The notes: generated from the sequence alone by a model not told the origin. Shown: positions 42,920 through 52,916, numbered from the stretch's first letter. The stretch: DNA of 64,000 nt from JBCBKL01 sp038521825 (GCA_038521825.1 JBCBKL010000011.1:53769-117768); one strand, 5' to 3'. Program-made: numbers and translations.

Positions 42920-45900
42920 ATGGCCCGCCCAATTATTGGCTCGCGCGACAGTGAAATTTTGACCGGCACGCTTGGTTCCGACCTCATCCTTGGCCTTGGC
43001 GGCGACGATGTAGTGATCGGAAACGGCGGGAATGACCGCGTCATCACCCGGTCAGGCAACGACACGATTGAATTGGGTGACGGGAATGCGCGGGTTTACT
43101 CGGGTAGCGGCGATGACCTGATCCAGGTCGGCGACGGCAACAACCGCATCAATGGCGGCCGGGGTGACGATACGGTCGCCTATACCGGTTCGATCGACGA
43201 CTACGAAATCAGCAGCACATCGCGGTTCTTCCTGAACAAGGTCACTGTCGCGAAGATTGGCGAAGAAGCGACCAACACCGACGTCCTGCGTCGGGTCGAG
43301 GCGCTGTATTTCGAGGGCGATGATTTCACATTCTTCCTCGACGGGCGCAACAACGTCGTGCTGGCCCGCGATGACGAGGCGGAGACGAGTGAAAACGGCG
43401 TTCTGAACATTGCTGCCGCCGACCTGCTTGCCAATGATCGTGAACTCGACGGTGATGCCTTTGAAATCACAGGCGTTTCCGGCACCAGCGCCGCAGGCGC
43501 GGTTATCGCCTTCGAGGACGGCGTTGTCACCTATGACCCTGGCATGCTGTTCGAAGCGCTGGCTGAGGGTGACATGACCACGGACACCTTTACATACCAA
43601 GTCGACGACGGCAGCGGTAACCCGCAGACCGCCACGGTGACTGTCACCATCACCGGTGAAAACGACGCGCCCAGCCTGAGTGTGAACGGCGCCGTTTCGA
43701 TTGATGAAAACACAACCGATGTGCCCGCCGGGATTACGGCCGCCGATATCGATGGGGGCACGATCGGCTTTGCGATCGAAGGCGACGATGCTGCGCGTTT
43801 TACTATTGGCGCGACAGGCGCGTTATCTTTCGTTGCGGCCCCGGATTTCGAGAACCCCGCGGATGCTGATGGCGACAACGTCTATGACATCACCATTGTT
43901 GCGAGCGACGGGCAGGGCGGCGAAACCCGGGAAGACATTGCCATCACGGTTGAAGACGTGATCGAGACTGCGCCGCTGGACGTCAAGATCAACGAACTGG
44001 CTGTATCGACATCCGGCACCGATTGGGAATTCGCGGAACTGATCGGCGCGCCCGGTACGTCGCTGGACGGTGTGGCGCTGCTTCAGCTGGATGGCGACGG
44101 CGAAATACGCTCGATCCTCGATTTCAGCGGCCTGACCGTCGGCGACAACGGTTTCCTCCTGGCGGCCAGCGAGCAGGCGCAAGAGACCTTTGGGCTGACC
44201 CCGGACCTCAGCTTCGCCAACAACACGTTTACCAACACGTCCTCGACCTTCCTACTGGTTCAAGACTTTGCCGGTGCCTCCCGCTTTGACGATCTGGACA
44301 CCGACGATGACGGCACTATCGACCAGATGCCTTTCGGCGCGGTCATCGACAGCGTTGCCGTGATCGACGATGACAACCCGCTGGTTTACTCCGACAACGT
44401 GGTTGGGCCAGACGGATCATTCCTTGCCCCGGGGGCGGAGCGTGATCCCGAGGGTACCGGCCCGTTCAGTCCGACAGACTTTGGCGACCCGTCGACCTAT
44501 TCGCCAACCGCCGCCGAGTTCACCCCGACGCCTGTCATCAACGAAATCGCGGTTTCGACCACGGGTACGGATTTTGAGTTCGTGGAGCTTTTTGGCGAGG
44601 CGGGTCTGTCGCTCGATGGGTATGCCCTGCTGCAAATCGATGGGGATGGCGAGATCCGCTCGATCCTCGATTTCAACGGGTTGGCGCTTGGCGATAACGG
44701 CTTTTCGCTCGCGACGAGTGCGCAGGCCGAAGAGACGTTTGGGATCACCGGCGATCTGAGCTTTGCCAACAACACGTTCACCAACACGTCGTCGACTTTC
44801 CTGCTGGTCAGCGACTTTACCGGTGCGGCCCGCTTTGACGACCTCGACACCGACGATGACGGCACCCTTGATGTCACGCCGTTCGGTCAGATCGTTGACA
44901 GCGTTTCGATCATCGACGATGACAACCCGATCACTTATTCCGAAAACATCATCGGCCCGGATGGTAGCTTTCTCGCGCCGGGTGCGGTTCGGAACCCCGA
45001 AGGATCGGGGCCGTTTGAGATTACCAGCTTTAGCGACGCGTCCAGCTATACGCCAACGACGGCTGAAACCAACACGCTGGTCCTGAACGAAATTGCGGTG
45101 TCGACCGGCGGCACGGACTGGGAATTCGCAGAGCTTTTCGGCACGGCAGGCCAATCGCTGGACGGCGTGGCACTGCTCCAGATTGATGGCGACGGCGAGA
45201 TCCGCTCAATCACTGACTTCACGGGGCTCAGCATTGGCGATAACGGCTTTGCGCTTGCGGCCAGCGATCAGGCGCAGGCGACATTTGGCGTGACACCCGA
45301 CCTCGCGATCTCGAACAACACCTTCACCAACACGTCATCAACGTTCTTGCTGGTGGATGGCTTCACCGGGGCCAGCCAGTTTGACGATCTGGACGCTGAC
45401 GATGACGGCGTGATTGACTTCATGCCGTTTGGTTCGGTTATCGACAGCGTTGCGATCATCGAAAACGACAACCCGATCGTCTATTCGGATGTCGTGATCG
45501 GGCCGGATGGTACCTTCCTCGCCCCCGGCGCGGCGCGGAACCCCGATGGGACGGGCGAGTTTCAGATCACGTCATTTGGTGACCCCAGCGGTTATTCCCC
45601 GACGGCGGGCGGCGGCACAACGGGTGGCGGTGATCCCGATCCGGTCCTGATCTCGGAAATCCAGGGCGAGGGTGACGAATCCGCGCTGGTCGGCCAGCAG
45701 GTCCGTGTCGAGGGCGTCGTGACTTTTGTCGTATCCAACGGCTTCTATTTGCAGGAAGAGGCCAGCGACAGCGACGGCAACGCCGGTACGTCCGAAGGCA
45801 TTTTTGTCTTCACCAATTCAGCGCCGACCGTTGTGCAAGGCGATGTGGTTCAGGTCGATGGCACCGTCGATGAGTTCTTTGGCGCGACCCAGATCGATAC

Positions 45901-47587
45901 CGTGACATCCATCACCCAGACCGGAACCGACGGCTTTGGCCTGATCGATGTCGCAGAAATCGCGCTGTCGCCGGACATCGAGCAGGATTTCGAAGCCGTC
46001 GAGGGGATGTATTTCAGCCTCACAAGCGGGACAGGCGAAGCGATAACCGTGATCGAGAATTTCAACCTCGACCGATTTGGCGAGATCTCGGTCAGCGCAG
46101 GCAACCAGGTGCAGCCGACGCAGCTCTTCGATGCTCAGACCGAGGCTGACGCAGTGGCCGCGCTGGCGCAGCAGAACCTCAACAACAGGCTGGCCATCGA
46201 TGATGGGGTGTCGTCGCAAAATCCCGAAGGTTTCGAATACGTTCCGGCCAATCAGGGCGACAACGGCAATGGCTTTCTCGACAGTGGCGACACGTTCAGC
46301 ATCGAGGGTCCGACGCTGCGCCTTGGAGCCGAGATCGTGGGCGAGACAACCGGCGTGATGTCGTTCAGTTTCGGCGAATACAAGATGCTGGTCGACGGCG
46401 TTTTGAATGTGGACGAGACGACGAATTCAGGCGCCCGCGAGGATACGCCGCCAGAGGTAGGCGGTGACATCCAAATTGCGTCGTTCAATGTTCTGAACTA
46501 CTTCACCACATTCACCGGTCAGGGCGGTTCGGGACCGAACGGCCTGAACCCACGCGGGGCGGACAATCAGACCGAATTTGATCTTCAAACCTCCAAGCTG
46601 GTTCAGGCCGCTCTCGTAAGTGGGGCGGACGTCTTTGGCCTGCAAGAGATCGAGAATGGCGGGTTCGAGGATGGATCGGCCATCGACGCCTTCGTCGATG
46701 CGCTGAACGCAGCGGCGACCGACGGGCAGGTCTTTGCCTTTGCTAACCCGACCGTGGGTGAGGCTGATGGCTTTATCGGGACGGATGCGATCACAACCGG
46801 CATCATCTATGACACGACGAAGGTGACGCTGACGCATACCGAATTCCTTGTCTTCGAAGAGGTATCGGCCGAGGCGACGTTCCAGACGGCATCGGCGCTC
46901 AACGCCTTTGTCCCTGATCCGGGCGATCAGGTGGGTGACTTCCAGAGGAACCGGCCGGCCGTGGCCGCGACTTTCGAGGACAATGAATCAGGTGTCGAAT
47001 TCACAATTGTGTCGAACCACTTCAAGTCGAAGGGTGACAGCAATCTGCAAGACACCTTCGACTCTGCCTCGTCAAATGGCGCGCCGCAAGCGCTGCTGGA
47101 TGCGCTACTGGCCGACCCAAACTATGATCAGGGCGACGGGCAGGGGTTCTGGAATCAGGTCCGTGCCGATGCGGCTGGCGAGCTCAAGACCTGGATCGAG
47201 ACCGAGTACAACGGCGGCGGCGTGTCAGACTACATCATCCTTGGCGATCTCAATGCCTATAGCAAAGAGGATCCGGTGCAGGTGCTGACCGATCCGGCTG
47301 ATACCGTAGATCTGCTGGATCAGTTCGTGGGGACGGATGACGCTTACAGCTTTGTCTTTGACGGACAGCGCGGCGCGCTCGACCATGCGATTGCTTCGGA
47401 AGGGTTGGCCGCCTCCGTCACCGGTCTGACGGAATGGCACATCAACGCCGACGAGCCGGATCTGCTGGGCTATAACGGGTTCCGTAATTCCGGAACCCAG
47501 ACCGACCCGAGCCTCTTTGCTGCATCCGACCACGACCCGCTGATCATCGGGCTGGATACAAACCCGGCGGACGATCTGCTGGTTTGA
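42920..47587 (+). CDS. Secreted ExeM/NucH-type endonuclease with RTX motifs and three tandem repeats
   Basis: A 1555-residue modular protein. Residues about 14-90 hold glycine/aspartate-rich calcium-binding (RTX-like) repeats such as GGDDVVIGNGGNDRV. About 150-350 are cadherin-like beta domains (ENDAPSLSVNGAVSIDEN). Three lamin-tail-like repeats of about 183 residues follow (355-898). An OB-fold-like segment starts near 911 (ISEIQGEGDESALVGQQVRV). The catalytic exonuclease-endonuclease-phosphatase domain spans about 1184-1545: IASFNVLNYF, VFGLQEIEN, YIILGDLNAY and ASDHDPLIIG carry the Asn, Glu, Asp and His of the active site. It has no Sec signal peptide; the very end (DDLLV) fits a type I secretion signal. 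It probably degrades extracellular DNA for phosphate or nutrients. GAGGA precedes ATG 42920. Confidence 0.9.
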   Translation: MARPIIGSRDSEILTGTLGSDLILGLGGDDVVIGNGGNDRVITRSGNDTIELGDGNARVYSGSGDDLIQVGDGNNRINGGRGDDTVAYTGSIDDYEISSTSRFFLNKVTVAKIGEEATNTDVLRRVEALYFEGDDFTFFLDGRNNVVLARDDEAETSENGVLNIAAADLLANDRELDGDAFEITGVSGTSAAGAVIAFEDGVVTYDPGMLFEALAEGDMTTDTFTYQVDDGSGNPQTATVTVTITGENDAPSLSVNGAVSIDENTTDVPAGITAADIDGGTIGFAIEGDDAARFTIGATGALSFVAAPDFENPADADGDNVYDITIVASDGQGGETREDIAITVEDVIETAPLDVKINELAVSTSGTDWEFAELIGAPGTSLDGVALLQLDGDGEIRSILDFSGLTVGDNGFLLAASEQAQETFGLTPDLSFANNTFTNTSSTFLLVQDFAGASRFDDLDTDDDGTIDQMPFGAVIDSVAVIDDDNPLVYSDNVVGPDGSFLAPGAERDPEGTGPFSPTDFGDPSTYSPTAAEFTPTPVINEIAVSTTGTDFEFVELFGEAGLSLDGYALLQIDGDGEIRSILDFNGLALGDNGFSLATSAQAEETFGITGDLSFANNTFTNTSSTFLLVSDFTGAARFDDLDTDDDGTLDVTPFGQIVDSVSIIDDDNPITYSENIIGPDGSFLAPGAVRNPEGSGPFEITSFSDASSYTPTTAETNTLVLNEIAVSTGGTDWEFAELFGTAGQSLDGVALLQIDGDGEIRSITDFTGLSIGDNGFALAASDQAQATFGVTPDLAISNNTFTNTSSTFLLVDGFTGASQFDDLDADDDGVIDFMPFGSVIDSVAIIENDNPIVYSDVVIGPDGTFLAPGAARNPDGTGEFQITSFGDPSGYSPTAGGGTTGGGDPDPVLISEIQGEGDESALVGQQVRVEGVVTFVVSNGFYLQEEASDSDGNAGTSEGIFVFTNSAPTVVQGDVVQVDGTVDEFFGATQIDTVTSITQTGTDGFGLIDVAEIALSPDIEQDFEAVEGMYFSLTSGTGEAITVIENFNLDRFGEISVSAGNQVQPTQLFDAQTEADAVAALAQQNLNNRLAIDDGVSSQNPEGFEYVPANQGDNGNGFLDSGDTFSIEGPTLRLGAEIVGETTGVMSFSFGEYKMLVDGVLNVDETTNSGAREDTPPEVGGDIQIASFNVLNYFTTFTGQGGSGPNGLNPRGADNQTEFDLQTSKLVQAALVSGADVFGLQEIENGGFEDGSAIDAFVDALNAAATDGQVFAFANPTVGEADGFIGTDAITTGIIYDTTKVTLTHTEFLVFEEVSAEATFQTASALNAFVPDPGDQVGDFQRNRPAVAATFEDNESGVEFTIVSNHFKSKGDSNLQDTFDSASSNGAPQALLDALLADPNYDQGDGQGFWNQVRADAAGELKTWIETEYNGGGVSDYIILGDLNAYSKEDPVQVLTDPADTVDLLDQFVGTDDAYSFVFDGQRGALDHAIASEGLAASVTGLTEWHINADEPDLLGYNGFRNSGTQTDPSLFAASDHDPLIIGLDTNPADDLLV
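43982..45613 (+). repeat. Three tandem coding repeats (about 546-552 bp each) inside the nuclease gene
   Basis: Units begin at 43982, 44534 and 45080, each starting with an INE(L/I)AVST-like strand and sharing LDGDGEIRSI, NNTFTNTSSTFLLV, FDDLD.DDDG and DGSFLAPGA. DNA similarity is also high (for example the AACAACAC.TT.ACCAACACGTC stretch in all three), which points to fairly recent duplication. The fold is lamin-tail-like, often an adhesion or DNA-binding module. Confidence 0.85.
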
Positions 47588-47605
47588 GCCATGCATCGCT
47601 TTGAG

Positions 47606-47637
47606 AAAAAGGGCCCATCTGCGGGCCCTTTTTTTTT
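47606..47637 (+). terminator. Rho-independent terminator after the nuclease gene
   Basis: A-run plus GGGCCC (47606-47616) pairs with GGGCCC plus T-run (47623-47637) around a 6-nt loop; at least eleven pairs with nine T residues. It is nineteen bases after the nuclease stop. The A-run means it could also act on the minus strand for rhaK, though rhaK stops about 70 nt before it. Confidence 0.9.
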
Positions 47638-47704
47638 GCGTGCCAGCGAGTTGGTATGAGCGCCGCTCGTGCTCGCTCTCACATGGAGCCCCTCGGCCTG
47701 CTGT

Positions 47705-49090
47705 CTAACGATGTAGATGCGCGGCAAGGTGGGTCTGCCAAGATGCGACATACTTGGACAAAGCACGCGATGGAATTGCGGCGTCGTGGACGGCTGTGTT
47801 TCTTGCCATCTTCATTTTTTTGCTTCCAAGTATGGCTGCCCCCTCGCTTGTGCCCGTGGCACTGGTCGTCGCGACGATGGGCCGGGACGTGGCCGCCCCA
47901 AGCATCTGGATGTAGCTTCCGTTCTTTGCGAACGGCCCCTCGACATGGATTGGTCCCTCAGCCCCGATCAGGTTGAGGCAATGGGCGGTGGTCAGGGCAA
48001 GATAAAAACCGATCGCGGCGCTTCGCTGTCCGGTTCCGGGGCTTGGCTCCTCGCTGACCCAGCATGCGGTTGTCCCCTGGAATGGACCGCTATCTGTGAC
48101 AATTGACGGCAAAAGCATCGTGCCCGTGCCAAGGACTTCGGAAATCTCATCCTCGGATGGGGGGATGTCTTGGCCCTGGGTCAGAAGATCGTATTCCCGA
48201 CCGCCCATGAAGCGCGCCGAAGGCACGGGTTCTCCAAATGCGTTAACATTCACCAGGGTGTCCTGTGCAGGGTCGAGCCTCACGCTCCGCCCACTGATTG
48301 CCATCGCAATGACCCATGTGCCGGTTGAGACCACGCTGAAAGGCCCGTTTTGCTTCAGAAGATGGGGCAGGAGGGATGCATTGGAATCGTGGATGCCACA
48401 ATAGACAGGCGTGTCTGGACCAAGCCCGGTTGCCCCTGCAACCTCGGGAAGGAGCAGTCCCAGTATCTCGTCCGGCCTGCGTGTTGGGGCCAGGACGTCT
48501 GCGACCGCCAGCCCTTCGGCCAGCGAAGACGGCTTTTGGGCGTGAGGGTTCCAAAGATCGGTGTGGCAACCAAGCGATGTGACATCCGTCGCCGCCACAC
48601 CGGTCAGTCGAAAGCCCCAGTATTGCGGGTAGGTGACCAGGTGTTGGACCCGGCGTCTGAGGCCCGGATCCCTTTGAAACTGCCAATAAAGCTGTGCACC
48701 TATGTTCAACCCCCCGCTCAGACGCGGTGATCCGGTCTCTTCAAAGGGCGGACGGATTGCATTGTAGGCATCCGCGACCTCATCCGGCCCCTCGTACTCA
48801 TAGTCGAGGATCGGCGCGGCGAGCTTTCCATCCTCGCCAAGCAATGCGGCGCATGCCCCATGGGTAGTGACCGAAATCGCGCTGATCCCGTGATTCCTGT
48901 GAAAGCGAGTCAGCCCGTCGAGCAGAAAGCTCCAATGCCCATCCACATCGAAATGGGGCCACGGCGGGCCGGGTAGCACCCGGTTAGGGCGCGTGACGAC
49001 GGCAATCTCATCGAGCGATGTTGCGTCGACAAGAGCAAGTTTTGCATTGGTTTTGCCGATGTCGATGACGGCAATGTTTCTGCCGCTCAT
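47705..49090 (-). CDS. rhaK: L-rhamnulokinase-like sugar kinase (FGGY family), rhizobial RhaK type
   Basis: A 461-residue FGGY kinase. The N-terminal ATPase loop is IAVIDIGKTNAKLAL; GIHDSNASLLPHL (catalytic Asp) and VVSTGTWVIAM (second phosphate loop) follow, and a C-terminal GTSEGAAILG. It sits at the end of a unit with rhaS, T, P, Q and U in the same order as in Rhizobium leguminosarum, where this kinase acts on rhamnose or its keto form and is also needed for transport by the ABC system. The 4-nt overlap with rhaU supports coupling. Confidence 0.88.
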   Translation of the reverse strand: MSGRNIAVIDIGKTNAKLALVDATSLDEIAVVTRPNRVLPGPPWPHFDVDGHWSFLLDGLTRFHRNHGISAISVTTHGACAALLGEDGKLAAPILDYEYEGPDEVADAYNAIRPPFEETGSPRLSGGLNIGAQLYWQFQRDPGLRRRVQHLVTYPQYWGFRLTGVAATDVTSLGCHTDLWNPHAQKPSSLAEGLAVADVLAPTRRPDEILGLLLPEVAGATGLGPDTPVYCGIHDSNASLLPHLLKQNGPFSVVSTGTWVIAMAISGRSVRLDPAQDTLVNVNAFGEPVPSARFMGGREYDLLTQGQDIPPSEDEISEVLGTGTMLLPSIVTDSGPFQGTTACWVSEEPSPGTGQRSAAIGFYLALTTAHCLNLIGAEGPIHVEGPFAKNGSYIQMLGAATSRPIVATTSATGTSEGAAILGSKKMKMARNTAVHDAAIPSRALSKYVASWQTHLAAHLHR

Positions 49091-49401
49091 GGCATGTGAA
49101 AGACAGCTGTAAGCGGCACGGCGATCGGTTCGTTGTCAGGCTTGGTTTCCATGATGTCGGCCATGTGCCCCCACCATTTCTGCATTATCGGGTGATCTGG
49201 CAGGGCATCCATTCTGTGATCGTCTTTGCGCCAGAGAACACCAAAAAGGATGTTCGTCTCGTCGTCCAAATGGATCGAGTAGTCGCTGACGCCGACCTCT
49301 TTCAGAAGCGTGACAAGCTCGGGCCATATCTCGTCGTGTCGTTTCTGATACTCATCTCTGCATCCGGGGTTGAGACGCATCTTGAAAGCGTACTTTTCCA
49401 T
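49087..49401 (-). CDS. rhaU: L-rhamnose mutarotase
   Basis: A 104-residue dimeric alpha/beta-barrel (DUF718/RhaM family). It interconverts alpha- and beta-L-rhamnose so imported sugar can enter the isomerase. YAFKMRLNPGCRDEYQKRHD with the catalytic His, SDYSIHLDDETNILFGVL and MQKWWGHMADIM match the family. ATG 49401 shares a base with the rhaQ stop (TAATG); the longer frame runs into rhaQ. Confidence 0.92.
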   Translation of the reverse strand: MEKYAFKMRLNPGCRDEYQKRHDEIWPELVTLLKEVGVSDYSIHLDDETNILFGVLWRKDDHRMDALPDHPIMQKWWGHMADIMETKPDNEPIAVPLTAVFHMP

Positions 49402-50387
49402 TATCCGCGTCTCCATTTCTCCCAGAGCCGCGGTAAGGCGATGACCGATATCAGCAGGGCTCCGATGACAATCGACATCACGATGCCCGGCACGTTTAGA
49501 AGGCCAAGGCCAAACGTCACCAAACCCATGACGAAGGCGGCGATGACTACGCCTGGTATTGATCCCGAACCGCCAAGGATGCTGACCCCGCCCAGAACGA
49601 CCATCGTGACGACTTCAAGCTCCCATCCGAAGGCGATGGAGGGCCGGGTGGAGCCGAGCCGCGAGGTCAGACAGATTGCGGCAACGCCCGACATAAGCCC
49701 TGTGAGCAGGAACAGAATGAATTTTACGCGCTCCACCCGGATCCCCGAGAATTTTGCCCCGACCGGGTTATTGCCGATGGCATAGACCGCGCGCCCGAAG
49801 TTGGTCTTGTGCAGAAGTACCGAATAGATAACGGCAAGCACCGCAAAGAGTACCAACTCGAACGAGATCACCCAAAACACATAGCCTTGTCCAAAAAAGG
49901 CGAAATCAGCGGGATAGCCGCGATAGGCCTGATCGCCAAGAACGATATAGCTGATTCCGCGAAAGAGGCTCATCGTCCCGATGGTCACAACGATGGATGG
50001 CAAGCCCATCCGGGTCACCAGAAACCCGTTGAAGGCGCCGCAGATCAGACCAACCGATAGGCCGATCAGGATCAGACCTGAGGTGCCGACGCCAAACTGC
50101 ACCGCGGCCCCCATGGCCGTGGATGCAAGCGCAATGATCGAGGCCACGCTCAGGTCGATCTCGCCCGAGATGATCAGGAGCGCCATGGCGAAGGCGATCA
50201 TGGCCTTTTCGGTAAAGTTGAATGTCGCGTCCGAAAGGTTCCAAGCATTCAGGAAGTACGGCGATGCAAAACTGTTGGCGATGAAAATCGCCACAGCCAC
50301 TAGGATCAGCAGGCTTTCCCAGCTTTTCAGTTGCCGCTCCAGAGGGGATTGCAGCCGGTCGGGAATGAAACGTGTGCCATCGGTCAT
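49401..50387 (-). CDS. rhaQ: Rhamnose ABC transporter permease
   Basis: A 328-residue CUT2 permease with about nine helices. SGEIDLSVASIIALASTAMG, TRMGLPSIVVTIGTMSLFRG, NPVGAKFSGIRVERVKFIL and VLGGVSILGGSGSIPGV are the conserved segments. It overlaps rhaP by 4 nt and rhaU by one. It would form a heterodimer with RhaP. Confidence 0.9.
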   Translation of the reverse strand: MTDGTRFIPDRLQSPLERQLKSWESLLILVAVAIFIANSFASPYFLNAWNLSDATFNFTEKAMIAFAMALLIISGEIDLSVASIIALASTAMGAAVQFGVGTSGLILIGLSVGLICGAFNGFLVTRMGLPSIVVTIGTMSLFRGISYIVLGDQAYRGYPADFAFFGQGYVFWVISFELVLFAVLAVIYSVLLHKTNFGRAVYAIGNNPVGAKFSGIRVERVKFILFLLTGLMSGVAAICLTSRLGSTRPSIAFGWELEVVTMVVLGGVSILGGSGSIPGVVIAAFVMGLVTFGLGLLNVPGIVMSIVIGALLISVIALPRLWEKWRRG

Positions 50388-51367
50388 GTGGCATGCTCCG
50401 CGTGTTTGAGGATGATGCGACCCTTTTCGCGGTTGGCCTGGGCGTTCAGGGCGACGGCAATGATTATTGCCCCACCAGAGATGGCGAGCTGCCAAAAGGG
50501 AGATATGTCGACCACTGGCAGAGCGTTCTTGATTACACCAAGGAAAAGCGCACCCAGCATGGCGCCGATCACGCTGCCCACCCCGCCCATGATAGCGACC
50601 CCGCCGATAACGCAGGCGGCAACCACGTCAAGCTCGAAGCCACCAGCAAGATCGACATAGGCCACGGCAAAACGCGATACCCAAAGATAGCCGGTAAGCC
50701 CCGCAAGCGCGCCCGAGATTGCAAAGGCCCAGAACTGGGTGCGGCCCACATCGATGCCGGCGTAGGTTGCCGCGCGAGGGTTGCCACCCGCGGCATAGAT
50801 GGCGCGGCCAACCGTCGTGCGCGCCATGACAATGCTGAAGACGACGACGGCCAAAATGGCGATCCAGCTCATCATCGGCAGGCCGATGAAGTCGGCACGG
50901 GTGAATGCCTTGAACGGGTCGCTGATCTCGTGGCTATTCACCCATTTGCCATCGGAAATCAGGAAGATAACACCGCGAAATATCGTCATCGTCCCGAGCG
51001 TCACGACGATGGGCGGGATCTCGAGCTTCCACACCAGAATGCCGTTGATCATGCCCAGAACCATGCCAAAGCCGACGGCAATGGCCACGATGACGACGAC
51101 CGGAACGCCCGGGGCGGCTGCGTTGACCATGGCGACGACCATTCCGGTGAGCGCGAGGTTGGCGGCGACACTCAGGTCGATGCAGCGTGTCAGGATGACC
51201 ATCATCTGGCCGATAGCCAGCAGGATCAGCGGTGCCGTGTCGTTGAATACATCGGCAAGGTTCTGAGGTGTGACGAAGGCCGGAAAGCGCGTCGAGATCA
51301 GGCCAATCAACAGGACGATGGCGCCGAACAGCAACGTTTCACGTGAAAGGATCCGGGATTTTAGCAT
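50384..51367 (-). CDS. rhaP: Rhamnose ABC transporter permease
   Basis: A 327-residue CUT2 permease, paralogous to RhaQ. ILTRCIDLSVAANLALTGMV, LEIPPIVVTLGTMTIFRGV, NPRAATYAGIDVGRTQFW and CVIGGVAIMGGVGSVIGA are the family segments. It follows rhaT by 13 nt. The order T-P-Q-U-K matches the rhizobial rhamnose locus. Confidence 0.9.
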   Translation of the reverse strand: MLKSRILSRETLLFGAIVLLIGLISTRFPAFVTPQNLADVFNDTAPLILLAIGQMMVILTRCIDLSVAANLALTGMVVAMVNAAAPGVPVVVIVAIAVGFGMVLGMINGILVWKLEIPPIVVTLGTMTIFRGVIFLISDGKWVNSHEISDPFKAFTRADFIGLPMMSWIAILAVVVFSIVMARTTVGRAIYAAGGNPRAATYAGIDVGRTQFWAFAISGALAGLTGYLWVSRFAVAYVDLAGGFELDVVAACVIGGVAIMGGVGSVIGAMLGALFLGVIKNALPVVDISPFWQLAISGGAIIIAVALNAQANREKGRIILKHAEHAT

Positions 51368-51380
51368 GGCTCAGCCCTCC

Positions 51381-52907
51381 TCAATCAATCCCGGCCGCGT
51401 GCCGAACAAGCGTCTCGGGTGTCAGGCCTTTGCCGTCCAGTTCAGCGACGATCCGGCCTTCGCGCATGACAATTACGCGGTCTGACATACCCAGAACTTC
51501 CGGGATTTCCGAACTGACCATAACTACCGCGAGGCCGTCGGCAGCCAGATCGGCCATGAACTCGTGAACCGCCGCCTTCGATCCGATGTCGATGCCCTTT
51601 GTTGGCTCATCGAGGATGATGACCTTGGGTTGGGTGGCCAGCCATTTGGCGATCACCACCTTCTGTTGGTTCCCGCCCGAAAGGTTGCCCACATCGGTAT
51701 CGAGCGACGCCGCGCGCAGGTCCAGCCGTTCGGTGTATTCGCGTGCGAGTTTGAACTCCTCGGCAAGACGCAGCAGCCCGTTTTTCGACGTTCGGCCGAG
51801 CGACGGCAGGGTGATGTTCTGGAAGATGGGCAGCGCAGTGATGGCCCCCTGCCTGCCGCGATCTTCGGGCACATAAACCATTCCATTGGCCACCGCGTCC
51901 GCAGGGGAGCGGATGGTGACGGGCACGCCCTCAATCTCGAGCGATCCGGCAGAGGCGCGTGTGATCCCGAAGAGCGCCTGCATGAATTCCGAGCGCCCGG
52001 CGCCCACAAGCCCATAAAAGCCCAGTATTTCGCCACGCCGGAGCGTGAAACTGATATCGGCGAACTCGGTCGGATGTTCGAAACCCTGAACCGAAAGAAC
52101 CGTGTCCCCCGGGTTGCTCAATCGGTCAGGGAATATCTGGCTTACGTCGCGGCCGACCATCATTTTGACCAGATCGGCCTCATTGACGTCGACCATCAGA
52201 CCTTCGCCGACCAATTCGCCATCGCGAAAAACCGTGTAGCGGTCAGCGACACGGAAGATCTCGTCGAACTTGTGGCTGATGAAAAGGATCGCCTTGCCCT
52301 GCGATTTCAGCTCTTCGACCAGCTGGTAAAGCTCTTCGATCTCTTTGTGGCTCAGCGCGGCGGTCGGCTCGTCCATGATGACGACCCGCGCATCGATTGA
52401 CAGTGCCCGTGCAATCGCGACGAGGTGCTTGTTTGCGATGCCAAGATCTTTGAGCTTGTGGCCCGGATCTATCTCGGCGCCGATGCTGCGGAGGATTTCT
52501 GTCGCCTGCCGCATCATGGCGCGCGTGTCGATCAGGCCAAACCGTCCGCGCGGCGCGTGGCCGAGGAATATGTTCTCGGCGATGGAAAGTTCGTCAAAGA
52601 GGACTGTTTCCTGGTGGATCGCGGTCACGCCTGCATTCCCTGCGGCCTGTGAAGTCGGAAACTGAACGGCTGTTCCGTCCACCAAAATCTCTCCGCCGTC
52701 GGGCTGATAGATACCCGTCAGAATTTTTACGACCGTGGATTTCCCCGCACCGTTTTCGCCCACGAGAGCGGTTACCTGTCCGGGATGAAGCCTAAGCGAT
52801 ACGTCCGACAGTGCTTTGACGCCCGGGAATGTCTTGGTGATGCCCTTAAGCGCAAGAACCGGGGTATCGACCCCAACGGACGGCATGGTTTCTGATTTCA
52901 TCAGCAT
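51381..52907 (-). CDS. rhaT: Rhamnose ABC transporter ATP-binding protein (two ATPase domains)
   Basis: About 508 residues with two fused ATPase domains, as in RbsA/MglA. The first has Walker A GENGAGKST and Walker B VVIMDEPTAALS, with a degenerate signature (LGIANKHLVAIARAL) as is normal here. The second has a degenerate Walker A (GLVGAGRSE), signature LSGGNQQKVVIAKWL and VIILDEPTKGIDIG. Start candidates are ATG 52907, 52901 and 52886; none has a strong ribosome site. ATG 52907 begins about ten nt after the T-run of the upstream terminator. Confidence 0.9.
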   Translation of the reverse strand: MLMKSETMPSVGVDTPVLALKGITKTFPGVKALSDVSLRLHPGQVTALVGENGAGKSTVVKILTGIYQPDGGEILVDGTAVQFPTSQAAGNAGVTAIHQETVLFDELSIAENIFLGHAPRGRFGLIDTRAMMRQATEILRSIGAEIDPGHKLKDLGIANKHLVAIARALSIDARVVIMDEPTAALSHKEIEELYQLVEELKSQGKAILFISHKFDEIFRVADRYTVFRDGELVGEGLMVDVNEADLVKMMVGRDVSQIFPDRLSNPGDTVLSVQGFEHPTEFADISFTLRRGEILGFYGLVGAGRSEFMQALFGITRASAGSLEIEGVPVTIRSPADAVANGMVYVPEDRGRQGAITALPIFQNITLPSLGRTSKNGLLRLAEEFKLAREYTERLDLRAASLDTDVGNLSGGNQQKVVIAKWLATQPKVIILDEPTKGIDIGSKAAVHEFMADLAADGLAVVMVSSEIPEVLGMSDRVIVMREGRIVAELDGKGLTPETLVRHAAGID

Positions 52908-52916
52908 GACAATACC

